Assembly (NCBI RefSeq): GCF_013201665.1
Contig: NZ_CP053840.1
Location: 248,001 to 312,000 of the forward strand
Direction of reading: 5' to 3'
Length of the DNA stretch: 64,000 nucleotides
DNA from: Arcobacter venerupis
GTDB taxonomy: Bacteria; Campylobacterota; Campylobacteria; Campylobacterales; Arcobacteraceae
Below are positions 1 to 7,710 of this stretch, in pieces. Each line of letters starts with the position of its first letter. The first letter of the stretch is position 1. The position numbers were made by a program, and so were the translations under genes. The notes below the pieces were generated by a model, which was given only the letters and a program-made list of their open reading frames with translations, ran no database searches and was not told the origin of the DNA.

Positions 1-1
1 T

Positions 2-913
2 AAAATATTAAAAGTTTTTAAAGATACAGGTGTAACCTCAGTTTATAATATTGATTCATCAGTTGCTATGTGGGAACAAATGCAAAAGTTTGTACAAAAA
101 GCAAAAGATGGTCAAAAAGTAAATGGTGTATTCACTGACCCTAATACTGCAATCAAATGTGGAGGGGCTCCTAAAAAAGTTATGTATCTTACAAATGCTA
201 GATTAAATGAAGCAAATGCAAGAGCAAATGCAGATTTATCATTTTATACAGATTCTGGAAAATTATTTGGCGTAAAAGAGTATGCAGATGCAATTGAAAA
301 ACAGTTTATTGCAAGAGATATGAAGTGGAATTTTAATCATAATTTAACTGGAGTTGATTTTACAAAAAAAATAGCAACATTTGATAAGCATTGGCAAGAA
401 AAAGGTGAATATGATAAAGATTTAGAAGAATATGAAACAGTAACTAAGCATGCTAATATTGATGTTGCTTTTGATTTTTTACATATTACTCCTCCTCAAA
501 AAGCTCCAAACGAAATAGCAAATTCTGCAGTTGGTTCTGCAAAGGGTTGGGTTCCTGTTAATAAAGAAACATTACAACATGTTAAATATAATAATATTTT
601 CTCATTAGGTGATATTGCAGCTGTTCCTATGGGTAAAACAGGTGGTTCAGTTAGAAAACAGTATAAAGTGCTAGTTGATAACTTAATATCTATTATGGAA
701 GGTAAAGAGCCTAGTTCGAAATATGAAGGATATACTGTTTGCCCATTAATTACTGATATTGGTAAAGTAATGTTAGCAGAATTTGATTGGACGGCAAAAC
801 CAACTCCATCATTTCCACTTGATCCAACTCAGGAGAGATACATTTGGTGGTTATTGAAAGTTTATTTACTAAAACCAATGACACAATATGGAATGTTAAG
901 TGGCAAAGCATAA
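2..913 (+). CDS. sqr: Sulfide:quinone oxidoreductase-like flavoprotein, C-terminal part (5' end outside window)
   Basis: The reading frame is open from base 2, so the start codon and N-terminal FAD-binding Rossmann segment lie left of the window. The visible part carries the family hallmark TAIKCGGAPKK, whose Cys corresponds to one of the redox-active cysteines of sulfide:quinone oxidoreductases, then a second FAD-binding segment (IFSLGDIAAVPMGKTGGSVR) and the C-terminal VCPLITDIGKVMLAEFDW stretch with another conserved Cys. Family members sit on the periplasmic membrane face and pass electrons from sulfide to quinone. A tandem rhodanese follows after 9 bases, which fits a sulfur-oxidation unit. 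A flavocytochrome c sulfide dehydrogenase flavoprotein is the main alternative. The subtype cannot be assigned without the N-terminus. Confidence 0.85.
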   Translation, partial: KILKVFKDTGVTSVYNIDSSVAMWEQMQKFVQKAKDGQKVNGVFTDPNTAIKCGGAPKKVMYLTNARLNEANARANADLSFYTDSGKLFGVKEYADAIEKQFIARDMKWNFNHNLTGVDFTKKIATFDKHWQEKGEYDKDLEEYETVTKHANIDVAFDFLHITPPQKAPNEIANSAVGSAKGWVPVNKETLQHVKYNNIFSLGDIAAVPMGKTGGSVRKQYKVLVDNLISIMEGKEPSSKYEGYTVCPLITDIGKVMLAEFDWTAKPTPSFPLDPTQERYIWWLLKVYLLKPMTQYGMLSGKA

Positions 914-922
914 AGGTATATT

Positions 923-1723
923 TTGCTAAAAAAGTTATTGATTTTTTTTAATATTGAAATATTAATTTTTATATTTATAGGAACATCAAGTTTTGCATCA
1001 GAAATTGATAATATGTCAATTTCTGAAAAGAAAGTTTTAGAATTAGTTCAGGAAAATCAATTAAAACAAGTTGACTTTAATTATGTAAAAAAAGTTATAA
1101 AGCAGGGAAGTAGAACTACAGTAGATGCAATTTTAATTGATGTGAGACCTGAGATCAAATATCAAAAAGGAACAATTCCTACAAGCATAAATATTCCTGA
1201 TACAAAGTTTGAAGAATATTTTCCTTTATTAAAAAATATTCCACTTGATAAAGAATTAATAGTTTATTGTGCAAGTTCTACTTGTACAAAAAATATAGTT
1301 ATTGCTGAAAAACTAAAAGGAAAAGGTTTTACAAATATAAACGTTTATTTAGGTGGAGAATCTGAATGGAAGGATTTAAGTTATCTTGAAATTGATACCT
1401 CAGTAATAAAAATTTTTCAAGAAAAGAATAGTGCTTTAATTGTGGATGTAAGATTATATTCAAAATTTTTACAAGAAACAATACTTGGTGCAATTTCAAT
1501 TCCAGATAATAATTTTAATAAATTAATAGGGAGATTTCCTATTAATAAAAATGAAAAAATTGTTCTTTTTTGTGAAGGACATAGTTGTGAAAAATCACAT
1601 AATATTGCAAATAAATTAGTATCATTAGATTATAAAGAAGTAATGGTGTATTCAGCAGGGTTTGAAACTTGGAAAAATGAGTCTTTACCAACTACTAGGT
1701 TAAGTATTGAAACAAAAAAATAG
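923..1723 (+). CDS. Periplasmic tandem rhodanese-domain protein
   Basis: 266 residues. Residues 1-25 form a hydrophobic signal peptide ending near SFAS, so export to the periplasm is likely. Two rhodanese domains follow, each with an intact active-site loop: C116-ASST-C121 in domain 1 (about 60-155) and C217-EGHS-C222 in domain 2 (about 160-255). Both keep the persulfide-forming cysteine, whereas one domain of a tandem rhodanese is often inactive; each loop also has a second Cys at its end. The start is TTG, 9 bases after the upstream stop, with AAAGG before it. The position right behind an SQR-like gene suggests transfer or storage of sulfane sulfur made by sulfide oxidation; that role is inference. 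A strong hairpin follows. Confidence 0.85.
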   Translation: MLKKLLIFFNIEILIFIFIGTSSFASEIDNMSISEKKVLELVQENQLKQVDFNYVKKVIKQGSRTTVDAILIDVRPEIKYQKGTIPTSINIPDTKFEEYFPLLKNIPLDKELIVYCASSTCTKNIVIAEKLKGKGFTNINVYLGGESEWKDLSYLEIDTSVIKIFQEKNSALIVDVRLYSKFLQETILGAISIPDNNFNKLIGRFPINKNEKIVLFCEGHSCEKSHNIANKLVSLDYKEVMVYSAGFETWKNESLPTTRLSIETKK

Positions 1724-1741
1724 TAAATAAAAAATTGAGTA

Positions 1742-1779
1742 AAAAAAAGGGTTAGAAGAAAATCTTCTAACCCTTTTTT
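1742..1779. terminator. Bidirectional intrinsic terminator between rhodanese gene and rplT
   Basis: An 11-bp perfect stem (GGGTTAGAAGA at 1749-1759, complement at 1763-1773) with a 3-base loop is flanked by an A-run on the left and a T-run on the right, so it can terminate both convergent genes. Confidence 0.9.
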
Positions 1780-1792
1780 AGTGTTTGCAAAT

Positions 1793-2149
1793 TTATTTTA
1801 GTGCAGATTTAGCAGTTACTACTAAAGATGCAAATGCAGCAGAATCATTCATAGCCATATCAGCTAAGATTTTTCTATCAAATTCTAAACCAGATAATTT
1901 TAATCCGTTCATAAATCTTGAGTAGTTAATATCATTTAATCTACAAGCTGCATTGATTCTTATAATCCATAGTTTTCTAATATCTCTTTTTTTCTGTCTT
2001 CTATCTCTAAAAGCATAAACTAAAGATCTTTCTAATTGTTCTTTAGCTTTTCTAAAGTGTTTTCTTCTACCACTGAAGAAACCTCTAGCAGCTTTTAATA
2101 CTTTCTTGTGTCTTCTTCTTCTTACAACACCAGTTTTAACTCTAGGCAT
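1793..2149 (-). CDS. rplT: 50S ribosomal protein L20
   Basis: 118 residues, the normal length for L20. It begins [19 protein letters not shown] and continues [16 protein letters not shown], then [19 protein letters not shown], all diagnostic of L20. L20 binds 23S rRNA early in 50S assembly and in several bacteria represses its own operon by binding an mRNA mimic of that site. The ATG is preceded by AAAGGA on the minus strand. It is the last gene of the thrS-infC-rpmI-rplT cluster and ends just before a strong bidirectional terminator. The 104-base gap to rpmI holds several hairpins that could serve the autoregulation. Confidence 0.98.
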   Translation of the reverse strand: MPRVKTGVVRRRRHKKVLKAARGFFSGRRKHFRKAKEQLERSLVYAFRDRRQKKRDIRKLWIIRINAACRLNDINYSRFMNGLKLSGLEFDRKILADMAMNDSAAFASLVVTAKSALK

Positions 2150-2189
2150 ATATATTTCCTTTCTTTACCATTATTTTTAAATAAGGTGT

Positions 2190-2255
2190 CAGCTATTGCT
2201 GAACTTTTCCATCATTTGATGGAGGGACAAAAATTACTTTTTTATAAAAGTAATT
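2190..2255 (-). promoter_or_regulatory. Cluster of three hairpins between rpmI and rplT
   Basis: The spacer holds a 10-bp perfect stem (2232-2241 with 2246-2255) that overlaps the rpmI stop codon, a CCATC/GATGG hairpin (2209-2222) and a CAGC/GCTG hairpin (2190-2201). There is no T-run, so simple termination is unlikely. In other bacteria L20 controls rpmI-rplT translation through folded mRNA here, so a regulatory structure is plausible but unproven. Confidence 0.4.
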
Positions 2256-2451
2256 ACGCTTTACACAACGCTATAAGAATTCTACCAGCATCAGTACTAT
2301 GTACAGTTTTTGGTCCTCTTAAGTTTCTTTTTCTTTTTTGTGTCATTTTAGTTAAGATATGGCTTCTAAAAGCTGATCCTCTTTTAATTGACCCGTTTTT
2401 CTTCACTTTAAATCTTTTTAAAGCGCCACTAACTGTTTTCATTTTTGGCAT
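2254..2451 (-). CDS. rpmI: 50S ribosomal protein L35
   Basis: 65 residues starting [20 protein letters not shown], with the family's [14 protein letters not shown] segment. The frame is open for 11 more codons upstream, but the start at 2451 is chosen because it gives the canonical MPKMKT N-terminus and is preceded by a strong AAGGAG ribosome binding site (2461-2466). It lies between infC and rplT as in most bacteria. A candidate -10 element lies upstream, so rpmI-rplT may also be made independently of thrS-infC. Confidence 0.97.
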   Translation of the reverse strand: MPKMKTVSGALKRFKVKKNGSIKRGSAFRSHILTKMTQKRKRNLRGPKTVHSTDAGRILIALCKA

Positions 2452-2505
2452 TGAAGAATCCTCCTTATAAATTTGCAATTTCATTTAAACATGAAAAAGT
2501 TTTGG

Positions 2506-2511
2506 ATTATA
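2506..2511 (-). promoter_or_regulatory. Candidate -10 element for rpmI-rplT
   Basis: A perfect TATAAT reads on the minus strand about 55 bases before the L35 start and downstream of the infC terminator-like hairpin. No clear -35 is seen, which is usual in Campylobacterota. Confidence 0.45.
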
Positions 2512-2560
2512 CTTAAAATCAACTTATTTTAAGTTTAAAAAAATAGGATTTATATTCTGA

Positions 2561-2592
2561 ATAAAAGAAAAGAAGAGAAAAACTCTTCTTTT
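2561..2592 (-). terminator. Terminator-like hairpin after infC
   Basis: A 10-bp stem (AAAAGAAGAG at 2568-2577 and its complement at 2583-2592) lies 18 bases after the infC stop and is followed on the minus strand by CTTTTAT. It is AT-rich, so probably a partial terminator or attenuator inside the operon. Confidence 0.55.
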
Positions 2593-2609
2593 AATTTGGA
2601 GTAAAATTT

Positions 2610-3134
2610 TTAGTTTTTTGGAAGAGCCATCATATTAACGTATCTTCCCTCAAGTTTAGGTTCTTTGTCCATTACCGCAATATCTTCAATCATTGGCCAT
2701 ATTTTATTTAAAACATCAACCCCAGATTGAGGATTAGCCATTTCTCTACCTTTTAAGAAAACTCTAAATTTAACATGATTTCCCTCTTCAATGAATTCTC
2801 TTGCATGTTTAACTTTATAGTTAATATCATTTTCAGCAATTTTAACAGATAATTTAATCTCTTTAACAACAATTACTTTTTGATTTTTTTTAGCTTCTTT
2901 TTTCTTTTTTTCTTGTTGGTATCTAAATTTACCATAATCCATGATTTTTGCAACAGGAGGTTTACCATCTGGAGCAATTAAAACTAAGTCTAAACCTAAG
3001 CTATCGGCAGTTTGAAGCGCTTCAGCTGTGCTAATTATCCCATAATTAGTACCATCATCACCTGTACATCTCACTTCTTTTACTGTAATCATTTCATTCA
3101 TGATTACATCGTCTTTTCTTTTGTCTTTACTCAA
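2610..3134 (-). CDS. infC: Translation initiation factor IF-3
   Basis: 174 residues with both IF-3 domains: the N-terminal domain ([20 protein letters not shown] to about 80), the [21 protein letters not shown] linker helix region, and the C-terminal domain with [16 protein letters not shown]-3 binds the 30S subunit and checks the start codon. The start is TTG at 3134, overlapping the thrS stop (TTGA), with GGGAG upstream; an internal ATG at 3101 is possible, but the longer form matches related proteins that begin MSK. The AUU start used for autoregulation in enterobacteria is absent here. Confidence 0.96.
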   Translation of the reverse strand: MSKDKRKDDVIMNEMITVKEVRCTGDDGTNYGIISTAEALQTADSLGLDLVLIAPDGKPPVAKIMDYGKFRYQQEKKKKEAKKNQKVIVVKEIKLSVKIAENDINYKVKHAREFIEEGNHVKFRVFLKGREMANPQSGVDVLNKIWPMIEDIAVMDKEPKLEGRYVNMMALPKN

Positions 3135-4939
3135 ATTTTGCTCCCGCTTATTATTTCATTTAGCATTGATATAAACTCATCTTTGCTCATATTTGATTGT
3201 TCTCTAGTTCTTCTATTTCTTAAAGCAACAGATTTATTAGCAACTTCTTCATCTCCAATAACAACTATCATTGGAACTCTTTGTTTCTCTGCCATTCTAA
3301 TTCTTTTATTTAAACTTTCATTCATATCAAAGATTTTTGAATCCATGTCATTTTCTTGTAATTCTCTTTGTAATTCTTTTGCATATTCAACATGAGTATC
3401 AGCAATTGGTACAAAAATAACTTGAGTTGGTGCAATTGCAAATGGAAATTCACCTGCACAATGTTCTGTTAGAATTCCAATAAATCTTTCAAAAGAACCT
3501 AATATTGCTCTATGAATCATTACTGGTTGTTCTTTTTCCCCTTTTTCATTGATAAATTCTGCATTAAATCTAGAAGGTAAGTTCATATCAACTTGAACAG
3601 TTCCACATTGCCATTTTCTTCCAATTGCATCTAAGATTTTAATGTCGATTTTTGGACCATAAAATGCTCCTCCACCCTCATCAATACCATAAGAAATATT
3701 TTTCTCATTTAGTGCATCCATGATACCAGCAGTTGTTTTTTCCCAGAAAATATCATCACCAATTGCTTTTTCTGGTTTTGTAGATACTTCAATCTCATAT
3801 TTGAAGTCAAACATTTTAAGTAATGAATCTACAAATTCAAGAACTTCAAATATTACTTGTTTTATTTGATCTTGTGTACAAAAAATATGTGAATCATCTT
3901 GAGTAAACTCTCTAACTCTAAATAATCCATGCATAGCTCCTGACATTTCATGTCTATGAACAACCCCATATTCGAAAAGTTTTTTTGGTAAATCTTTATA
4001 TGAAACTAAATTATTTTTAAAGATTTGAATATGACCAACACAGTTCATTGGTTTAATACCATATTCTTGATCATCAATAGTAGTAAAATACATATTCTCT
4101 TTATAATTTGCATAGTGACCAGAGATTTTCCACATTTCTGCTTTTAAAATTTCTGGACCACGAACTGGTTCATAACCTCTAATTCTATGTGCTTTATATA
4201 AAAGATGTTCAAGTTTACTTCTTAATCTTGCTCCATTTGGTAACCACATTGGAAGTCCTGCTCCCACATCATCATTAAATGTGAAAAGTTCTAATTCCGT
4301 ACCTAGTTTTCTGTGGTCTCTTTTTTTAGCTTCTTCAATCATTTTTGTATAATCAAATAATGCTTGTTTATCGAAAAATGCAATACCATAAATTCTAGTA
4401 ATCATCTCATTCTTTTCATCACCACCAAGATAAGCACCAGCCACTCTTGTTAATTTGAAACTTCTAATCATTCTAGTATTTGGTAAGTGAGGACCTCTAC
4501 ATAAATCTTCAAAATCACCTTGTTTATAAATCGTTAGGGTATCATCTTTGATATTTTTAAGAACAGCTTGTTTTAATTCATCATTCTTGAATTTTTCGAA
4601 AAACTCTTCTTTTGTAGTTTCGTGTCGGGTAATCGGAAGTTTTCTATCTGCGATTTCTTTCATTTTCTTTTCAATAGTGGGTAAATCCTCATCTGAGATT
4701 TTACTTTCTACTTTAAAGTCATAGTAAAAACCTTCTTTTACAACAGGTCCAACGAAGAATTTTGCTTCAGGATAAAGTTCTTTGATAGCTTGAGCCATCA
4801 TGTGAGCACAAGAGTGTCTTAAAATATCTAAAGATTCTTTTGAATCATCAGCTTTAATCTCTTCTCCTTGGATATTTAAAGCCAGAGCAGTTTGAAGGTC
4901 GTAGATTTGACCATCTTTTAATATACCAATAGGTTCCAA
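3131..4939 (-). CDS. thrS: Threonyl-tRNA synthetase
   Basis: 602 residues, shorter than the roughly 640 of many ThrRS because the N-terminal TGS region is reduced to about 30 residues, as in Campylobacterota. The editing domain carries HSCAH (42-46) and the CRGPH motif. The class II catalytic core has MNCVGH near residue 300 with the zinc-binding Cys, and the [14 protein letters not shown] motif 2. The C-terminal anticodon-binding domain starts near [13 protein letters not shown]. The start is TTG at 4939 with AAAGGAA upstream. It is the first gene of a unit with infC, which it overlaps by 4 bases. Confidence 0.97.
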   Translation of the reverse strand: MEPIGILKDGQIYDLQTALALNIQGEEIKADDSKESLDILRHSCAHMMAQAIKELYPEAKFFVGPVVKEGFYYDFKVESKISDEDLPTIEKKMKEIADRKLPITRHETTKEEFFEKFKNDELKQAVLKNIKDDTLTIYKQGDFEDLCRGPHLPNTRMIRSFKLTRVAGAYLGGDEKNEMITRIYGIAFFDKQALFDYTKMIEEAKKRDHRKLGTELELFTFNDDVGAGLPMWLPNGARLRSKLEHLLYKAHRIRGYEPVRGPEILKAEMWKISGHYANYKENMYFTTIDDQEYGIKPMNCVGHIQIFKNNLVSYKDLPKKLFEYGVVHRHEMSGAMHGLFRVREFTQDDSHIFCTQDQIKQVIFEVLEFVDSLLKMFDFKYEIEVSTKPEKAIGDDIFWEKTTAGIMDALNEKNISYGIDEGGGAFYGPKIDIKILDAIGRKWQCGTVQVDMNLPSRFNAEFINEKGEKEQPVMIHRAILGSFERFIGILTEHCAGEFPFAIAPTQVIFVPIADTHVEYAKELQRELQENDMDSKIFDMNESLNKRIRMAEKQRVPMIVVIGDEEVANKSVALRNRRTREQSNMSKDEFISMLNEIISGSKI

Positions 4940-5038
4940 TAAATTCCTTTTTTTCTTAATTATTTATTAAATTACGTTTATTTTACCTCAAACTGACTTA
5001 AACTTAATGAGATATAACTTAATTTAGTAAATTTTCGT

Positions 5039-5044
5039 TACAAT
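5039..5044 (+). promoter_or_regulatory. Candidate -10 element placing transcription start at the next start codon
   Basis: TACAAT lies only 5 bases before the ATG at 5050, and no ribosome binding site is seen. If used, the mRNA would be leaderless. Confidence 0.35.
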
Positions 5045-5049
5045 TAAGC

Positions 5050-5565
5050 ATGATTTTAAACGTATCAAAAATAAAAACAGAAAGTATATTGTTATTTTGT
5101 AAAGACTTAATTCTATCTTATAAAGATGGAATAGACTTAGACAAATATGTTATGGATAAAGAAGTTATTACTAAATTTAATAATATTGGGAATGATATGT
5201 TAAAGCAGATTTCTAATGTAACATTATCTCCAAACTACTATTTATTAAATAGAAAACATTATAAAATAAAAGCTATTTTAGATGGATATAATTTTATAAA
5301 TACTGAAATATCAAAAAATTTAAAACAAAATGAAGAGTTTAACCCTTCGATGCTTTATTTCTCTCTTCTTGCTCTTTGGTTTAAAGAGTTAAATAAAGAA
5401 TCAAAATCAAAAGAGTATATTTATTTTATTATTTATCCATATGCAAATGTTTATGATAATCTTTTAATAGAGATAAAAGATAAAGAGTTTAGAAAGTTGA
5501 ATATTAAAATGATTGAACTTGCTGAAAAAGTTATATATAAATTTGATAAATACAATTTTAACTAG
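5050..5565 (+). CDS. Uncharacterised 171-residue protein
   Basis: No family recognised. The protein has no signal peptide and no membrane segment, is rich in Lys, Asn, Ile and Tyr, and looks mostly helical and cytoplasmic. It contains FNPSMLYFSLLALWFKELNKESKSKEY in the middle, which may be a hydrophobic core helix. It is transcribed away from thrS and ends at a strong bidirectional hairpin, so it is a single-gene unit. The start has no Shine-Dalgarno sequence but a -10-like TACAAT five bases upstream. Codon use looks like the neighbours. Confidence 0.7.
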   Translation: MILNVSKIKTESILLFCKDLILSYKDGIDLDKYVMDKEVITKFNNIGNDMLKQISNVTLSPNYYLLNRKHYKIKAILDGYNFINTEISKNLKQNEEFNPSMLYFSLLALWFKELNKESKSKEYIYFIIYPYANVYDNLLIEIKDKEFRKLNIKMIELAEKVIYKFDKYNFN

Positions 5566-5572
5566 AAAGTAT

Positions 5573-5598
5573 AAAAAAGGGAGTTAAACCCCTTTTTT
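5573..5598. terminator. Bidirectional intrinsic terminator
   Basis: AAAAAAGGG (5573-5581) pairs with CCCTTTTTT (5590-5598) around an 8-base loop. It lies between two convergent genes and can serve both. Confidence 0.88.
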
Positions 5599-5604
5599 AT
5601 ATTT

Positions 5605-7197
5605 TTAAAATCTATATCTCATATAAGCTCTAACATCTTGAGCTTCTTTAACTGGATTTTGTCCAGCACTTTGAGCTTCTGCCATTGTCATAGGAGTTCC
5701 ATCTGCTCCAAAGAATGAGTTTGAACCAGTGTAGTCATATTGCATTAATACATAACTAACTCCAAAACTTAAAGCATCTGTTAATTTTTGAGTTCTATAA
5801 ACTTCCCACGCTTGACCTCTAACTGCTATTTTACTTCCTGCGTAAGTATCTTCACCATAAGTCATAGATCTCCAGTATTTACTACCTTTGTTCCATTCAA
5901 ATCCAATTTTTGCACTATCAGGTAAAATAGGACAAGGTGCATTTACTCCCAACCAAACAGATGTTCCTGTTTCAGACTCCAGTGAACCTAACATACCTTT
6001 TTCATTTGGATTAGTTTTACTTGCTGCAAATGAAGCAAAAGCTATAGTACTATCTAAATAATCTGAAATACCATTTCCAATTCCTTCAGTTTTAAATAAA
6101 ATTGTTGCATAGTCAATGTCTCCAACATCTTTAAATGATGGAGTCATTGTTTGTAAAGTATATGCATTGTTCATATCAGGATTTTGTTGGTAATTTTTAT
6201 ATGCAGCATTAAAATTTTGTAAAGATTGTTTATCAAATCCAATTAAATTCCAAGCTCTTGCATAATTCATGTGAACTGAATATTGTCCATCATCATAAGG
6301 AACAACAATTAATCCTAATAAGTCAACATCAACATTTTTATCATCATCTGTTGAGTAAGCTGGGCTAAACATATCAAATCTTGGAGTTGCATTTGTTAGA
6401 CCTCTACCTGCACAAATTTTAAACCAAGAACCAGTAAATCCTGTAACTGCTTCAGTATCAAATTTAAATGAGAATCCATCAAATTCAACATCAACTACAT
6501 GTGAAAGCGGAGAGTTTTCTTTTTGATCATTTCTTATATTTATAGGTAAACCATCTGTTGATGGACGTCTACCAACTGATGCTGACCAAGGAACATCTGT
6601 ACCTAGGAATGTATCATTTGAGTATAACCAATATGCTTCTTTTAATTTGATTGTATTATCTGTTGCATTTTCATTTGTAACCCAATCAAAGTTTGCATAT
6701 CCAGGATTTGTATTTGATTGAGAGTGGTCAGCAGTATCTCCAAAAGCTTTGTTGTAAGATAATTTTCCATGAAATGATGAATTGTCATCAGCTTTATATC
6801 CCATACCTAACCATAATCTATTAGTCATTAAGGCATTGTTTTTTGCTTTTGAACCATCTGCAAGTTTATATTGTATATTATCAACTTGTGTTCTAAAATC
6901 AACATCCCATTTTAAATTATCATTCCCACTTTGGATTTTTGCTGCTGTTGCTGTTTTTGAAACTGTATCAAGTTTTTTTTCAATTTTTTCAATTCTTTTT
7001 TCATCAATAGTTGTTACCGCAGGTTGTTCAATTTTTTTTGTTTGTGTATCCTCTTGAGCTGCAACTTTTTTTTCTAAAGCATCAATTTGAGCTTTTAGAG
7101 CTTGAATTTGTTTTAACATTTCTGCATTAATATCACTAGCAAAAGATGTACTTGCAAATGCTGCTACGCATGATAGAGCAATTAGACTTTTTTTCAT
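5605..7197 (-). CDS. DUF3373-family outer-membrane beta-barrel protein
   Basis: 530 residues from the ATG at 7197, chosen over an upstream in-frame start because it yields a clean signal peptide (MKKSLIALSCVAAFASTSFA) and has AAAAAGGA before it. Residues about 22-50 form a heptad-like coiled coil (EMLKQIQALKAQIDALEKKVA), followed by a Lys/Glu-rich linker and a long region of alternating strands ending in YMRYRF, the aromatic C-terminus expected of outer-membrane barrels. The length and the VGRRPSTDGLPINIRND segment fit the DUF3373 family seen in Campylobacterota. Substrate unknown. It has its own candidate promoter and shares a terminator with the convergent gene at 5050. Confidence 0.8.
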   Translation of the reverse strand: MKKSLIALSCVAAFASTSFASDINAEMLKQIQALKAQIDALEKKVAAQEDTQTKKIEQPAVTTIDEKRIEKIEKKLDTVSKTATAAKIQSGNDNLKWDVDFRTQVDNIQYKLADGSKAKNNALMTNRLWLGMGYKADDNSSFHGKLSYNKAFGDTADHSQSNTNPGYANFDWVTNENATDNTIKLKEAYWLYSNDTFLGTDVPWSASVGRRPSTDGLPINIRNDQKENSPLSHVVDVEFDGFSFKFDTEAVTGFTGSWFKICAGRGLTNATPRFDMFSPAYSTDDDKNVDVDLLGLIVVPYDDGQYSVHMNYARAWNLIGFDKQSLQNFNAAYKNYQQNPDMNNAYTLQTMTPSFKDVGDIDYATILFKTEGIGNGISDYLDSTIAFASFAASKTNPNEKGMLGSLESETGTSVWLGVNAPCPILPDSAKIGFEWNKGSKYWRSMTYGEDTYAGSKIAVRGQAWEVYRTQKLTDALSFGVSYVLMQYDYTGSNSFFGADGTPMTMAEAQSAGQNPVKEAQDVRAYMRYRF

Positions 7198-7237
7198 GTT
7201 TTTTTCCTTTTTTAAATTTTTATTATTCTTGTTTAAA

Positions 7238-7243
7238 ATTATA
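7238..7243 (-). promoter_or_regulatory. Candidate -10 element for the DUF3373 gene
   Basis: TATAAT on the minus strand about 40 bases before the start codon, just downstream of the terminator of the preceding gene, so this gene is probably transcribed alone. Confidence 0.4.
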
Positions 7244-7253
7244 AGCACACATT

Positions 7254-7285
7254 AAAAAGGGGTGCTTTTTATGTCACCCCTTTTT
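7254..7285 (-). terminator. Intrinsic terminator after the cytochrome-c-like gene
   Basis: An 11-bp perfect stem AAAAAGGGGTG (7254-7264) with its complement (7275-7285) around a 10-base loop. It lies downstream of the minus-strand gene ending at 7305. Confidence 0.85.
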
Positions 7286-7304
7286 ATAATTTAAACTTAT
7301 ATTA

Positions 7305-7625
7305 TTAGCAAGAAGGAACGTTCCCTGAATCATTTGCAAACTCAATTGAAAATTCAATAATATTATCTTGCACAGATTTACTTAAATCACCAGCTTTTAT
7401 ATTTGGACAAATCTTGATTACTTCTGCTTCGAATTTGCCAGCTTCATTAATCTGTTTCCACTCTTCTTGTGAATGTTTAGCAGCAAATTTTGCACCAGTC
7501 ATATCACAAGGTCCTTTTAGAAATTTTGTAAATAACTTCTGACCTTTTACTGCATCTGCTGATAATGAAGTTGATGCAACACCTAAAGCTAATGCTCCTG
7601 CCAAAATGATTTTTAATAATTTCAT
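7305..7625 (-). CDS. Small periplasmic cytochrome-c-like protein without a heme-binding motif
   Basis: 106 residues with a clear signal peptide (1-22, ending SLSADA). The mature part resembles a small class I cytochrome c in layout (VKGQKLFTKF near the start, an AAKHSQEEWKQI helix, a C-terminal helix), but where CxxCH is expected the sequence reads KGPCDMTG, so covalent heme attachment is not possible by the usual route. Three cysteines remain: C40, C73 and C106, the last being the final residue. The ATG is preceded by GGAG. It has its own candidate promoter and terminator. The function is unknown; the cytochrome resemblance is my reading, not a database match. Confidence 0.65.
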   Translation of the reverse strand: MKLLKIILAGALALGVASTSLSADAVKGQKLFTKFLKGPCDMTGAKFAAKHSQEEWKQINEAGKFEAEVIKICPNIKAGDLSKSVQDNIIEFSIEFANDSGNVPSC

Positions 7626-7653
7626 GTTATACTCCGATTGAAAAATTTATCTC

Positions 7654-7659
7654 ATTATA
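7654..7659 (-). promoter_or_regulatory. Candidate -10 element for the cytochrome-c-like gene
   Basis: TATAAT on the minus strand 28 bases before the start codon at 7625, in AT-rich DNA between two divergent genes. Confidence 0.45.
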
Positions 7660-7710
7660 TCTAATGTATATAAAATAAATCTTAGAAAATATTATAAAAA
7701 GCGAACACAA

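Noticed and set aside
2108-2470. 120-codon plus-strand frame over rplT/rpmI
   Set aside because: It lies opposite two certain ribosomal protein genes and has no ribosome binding site or known motif.
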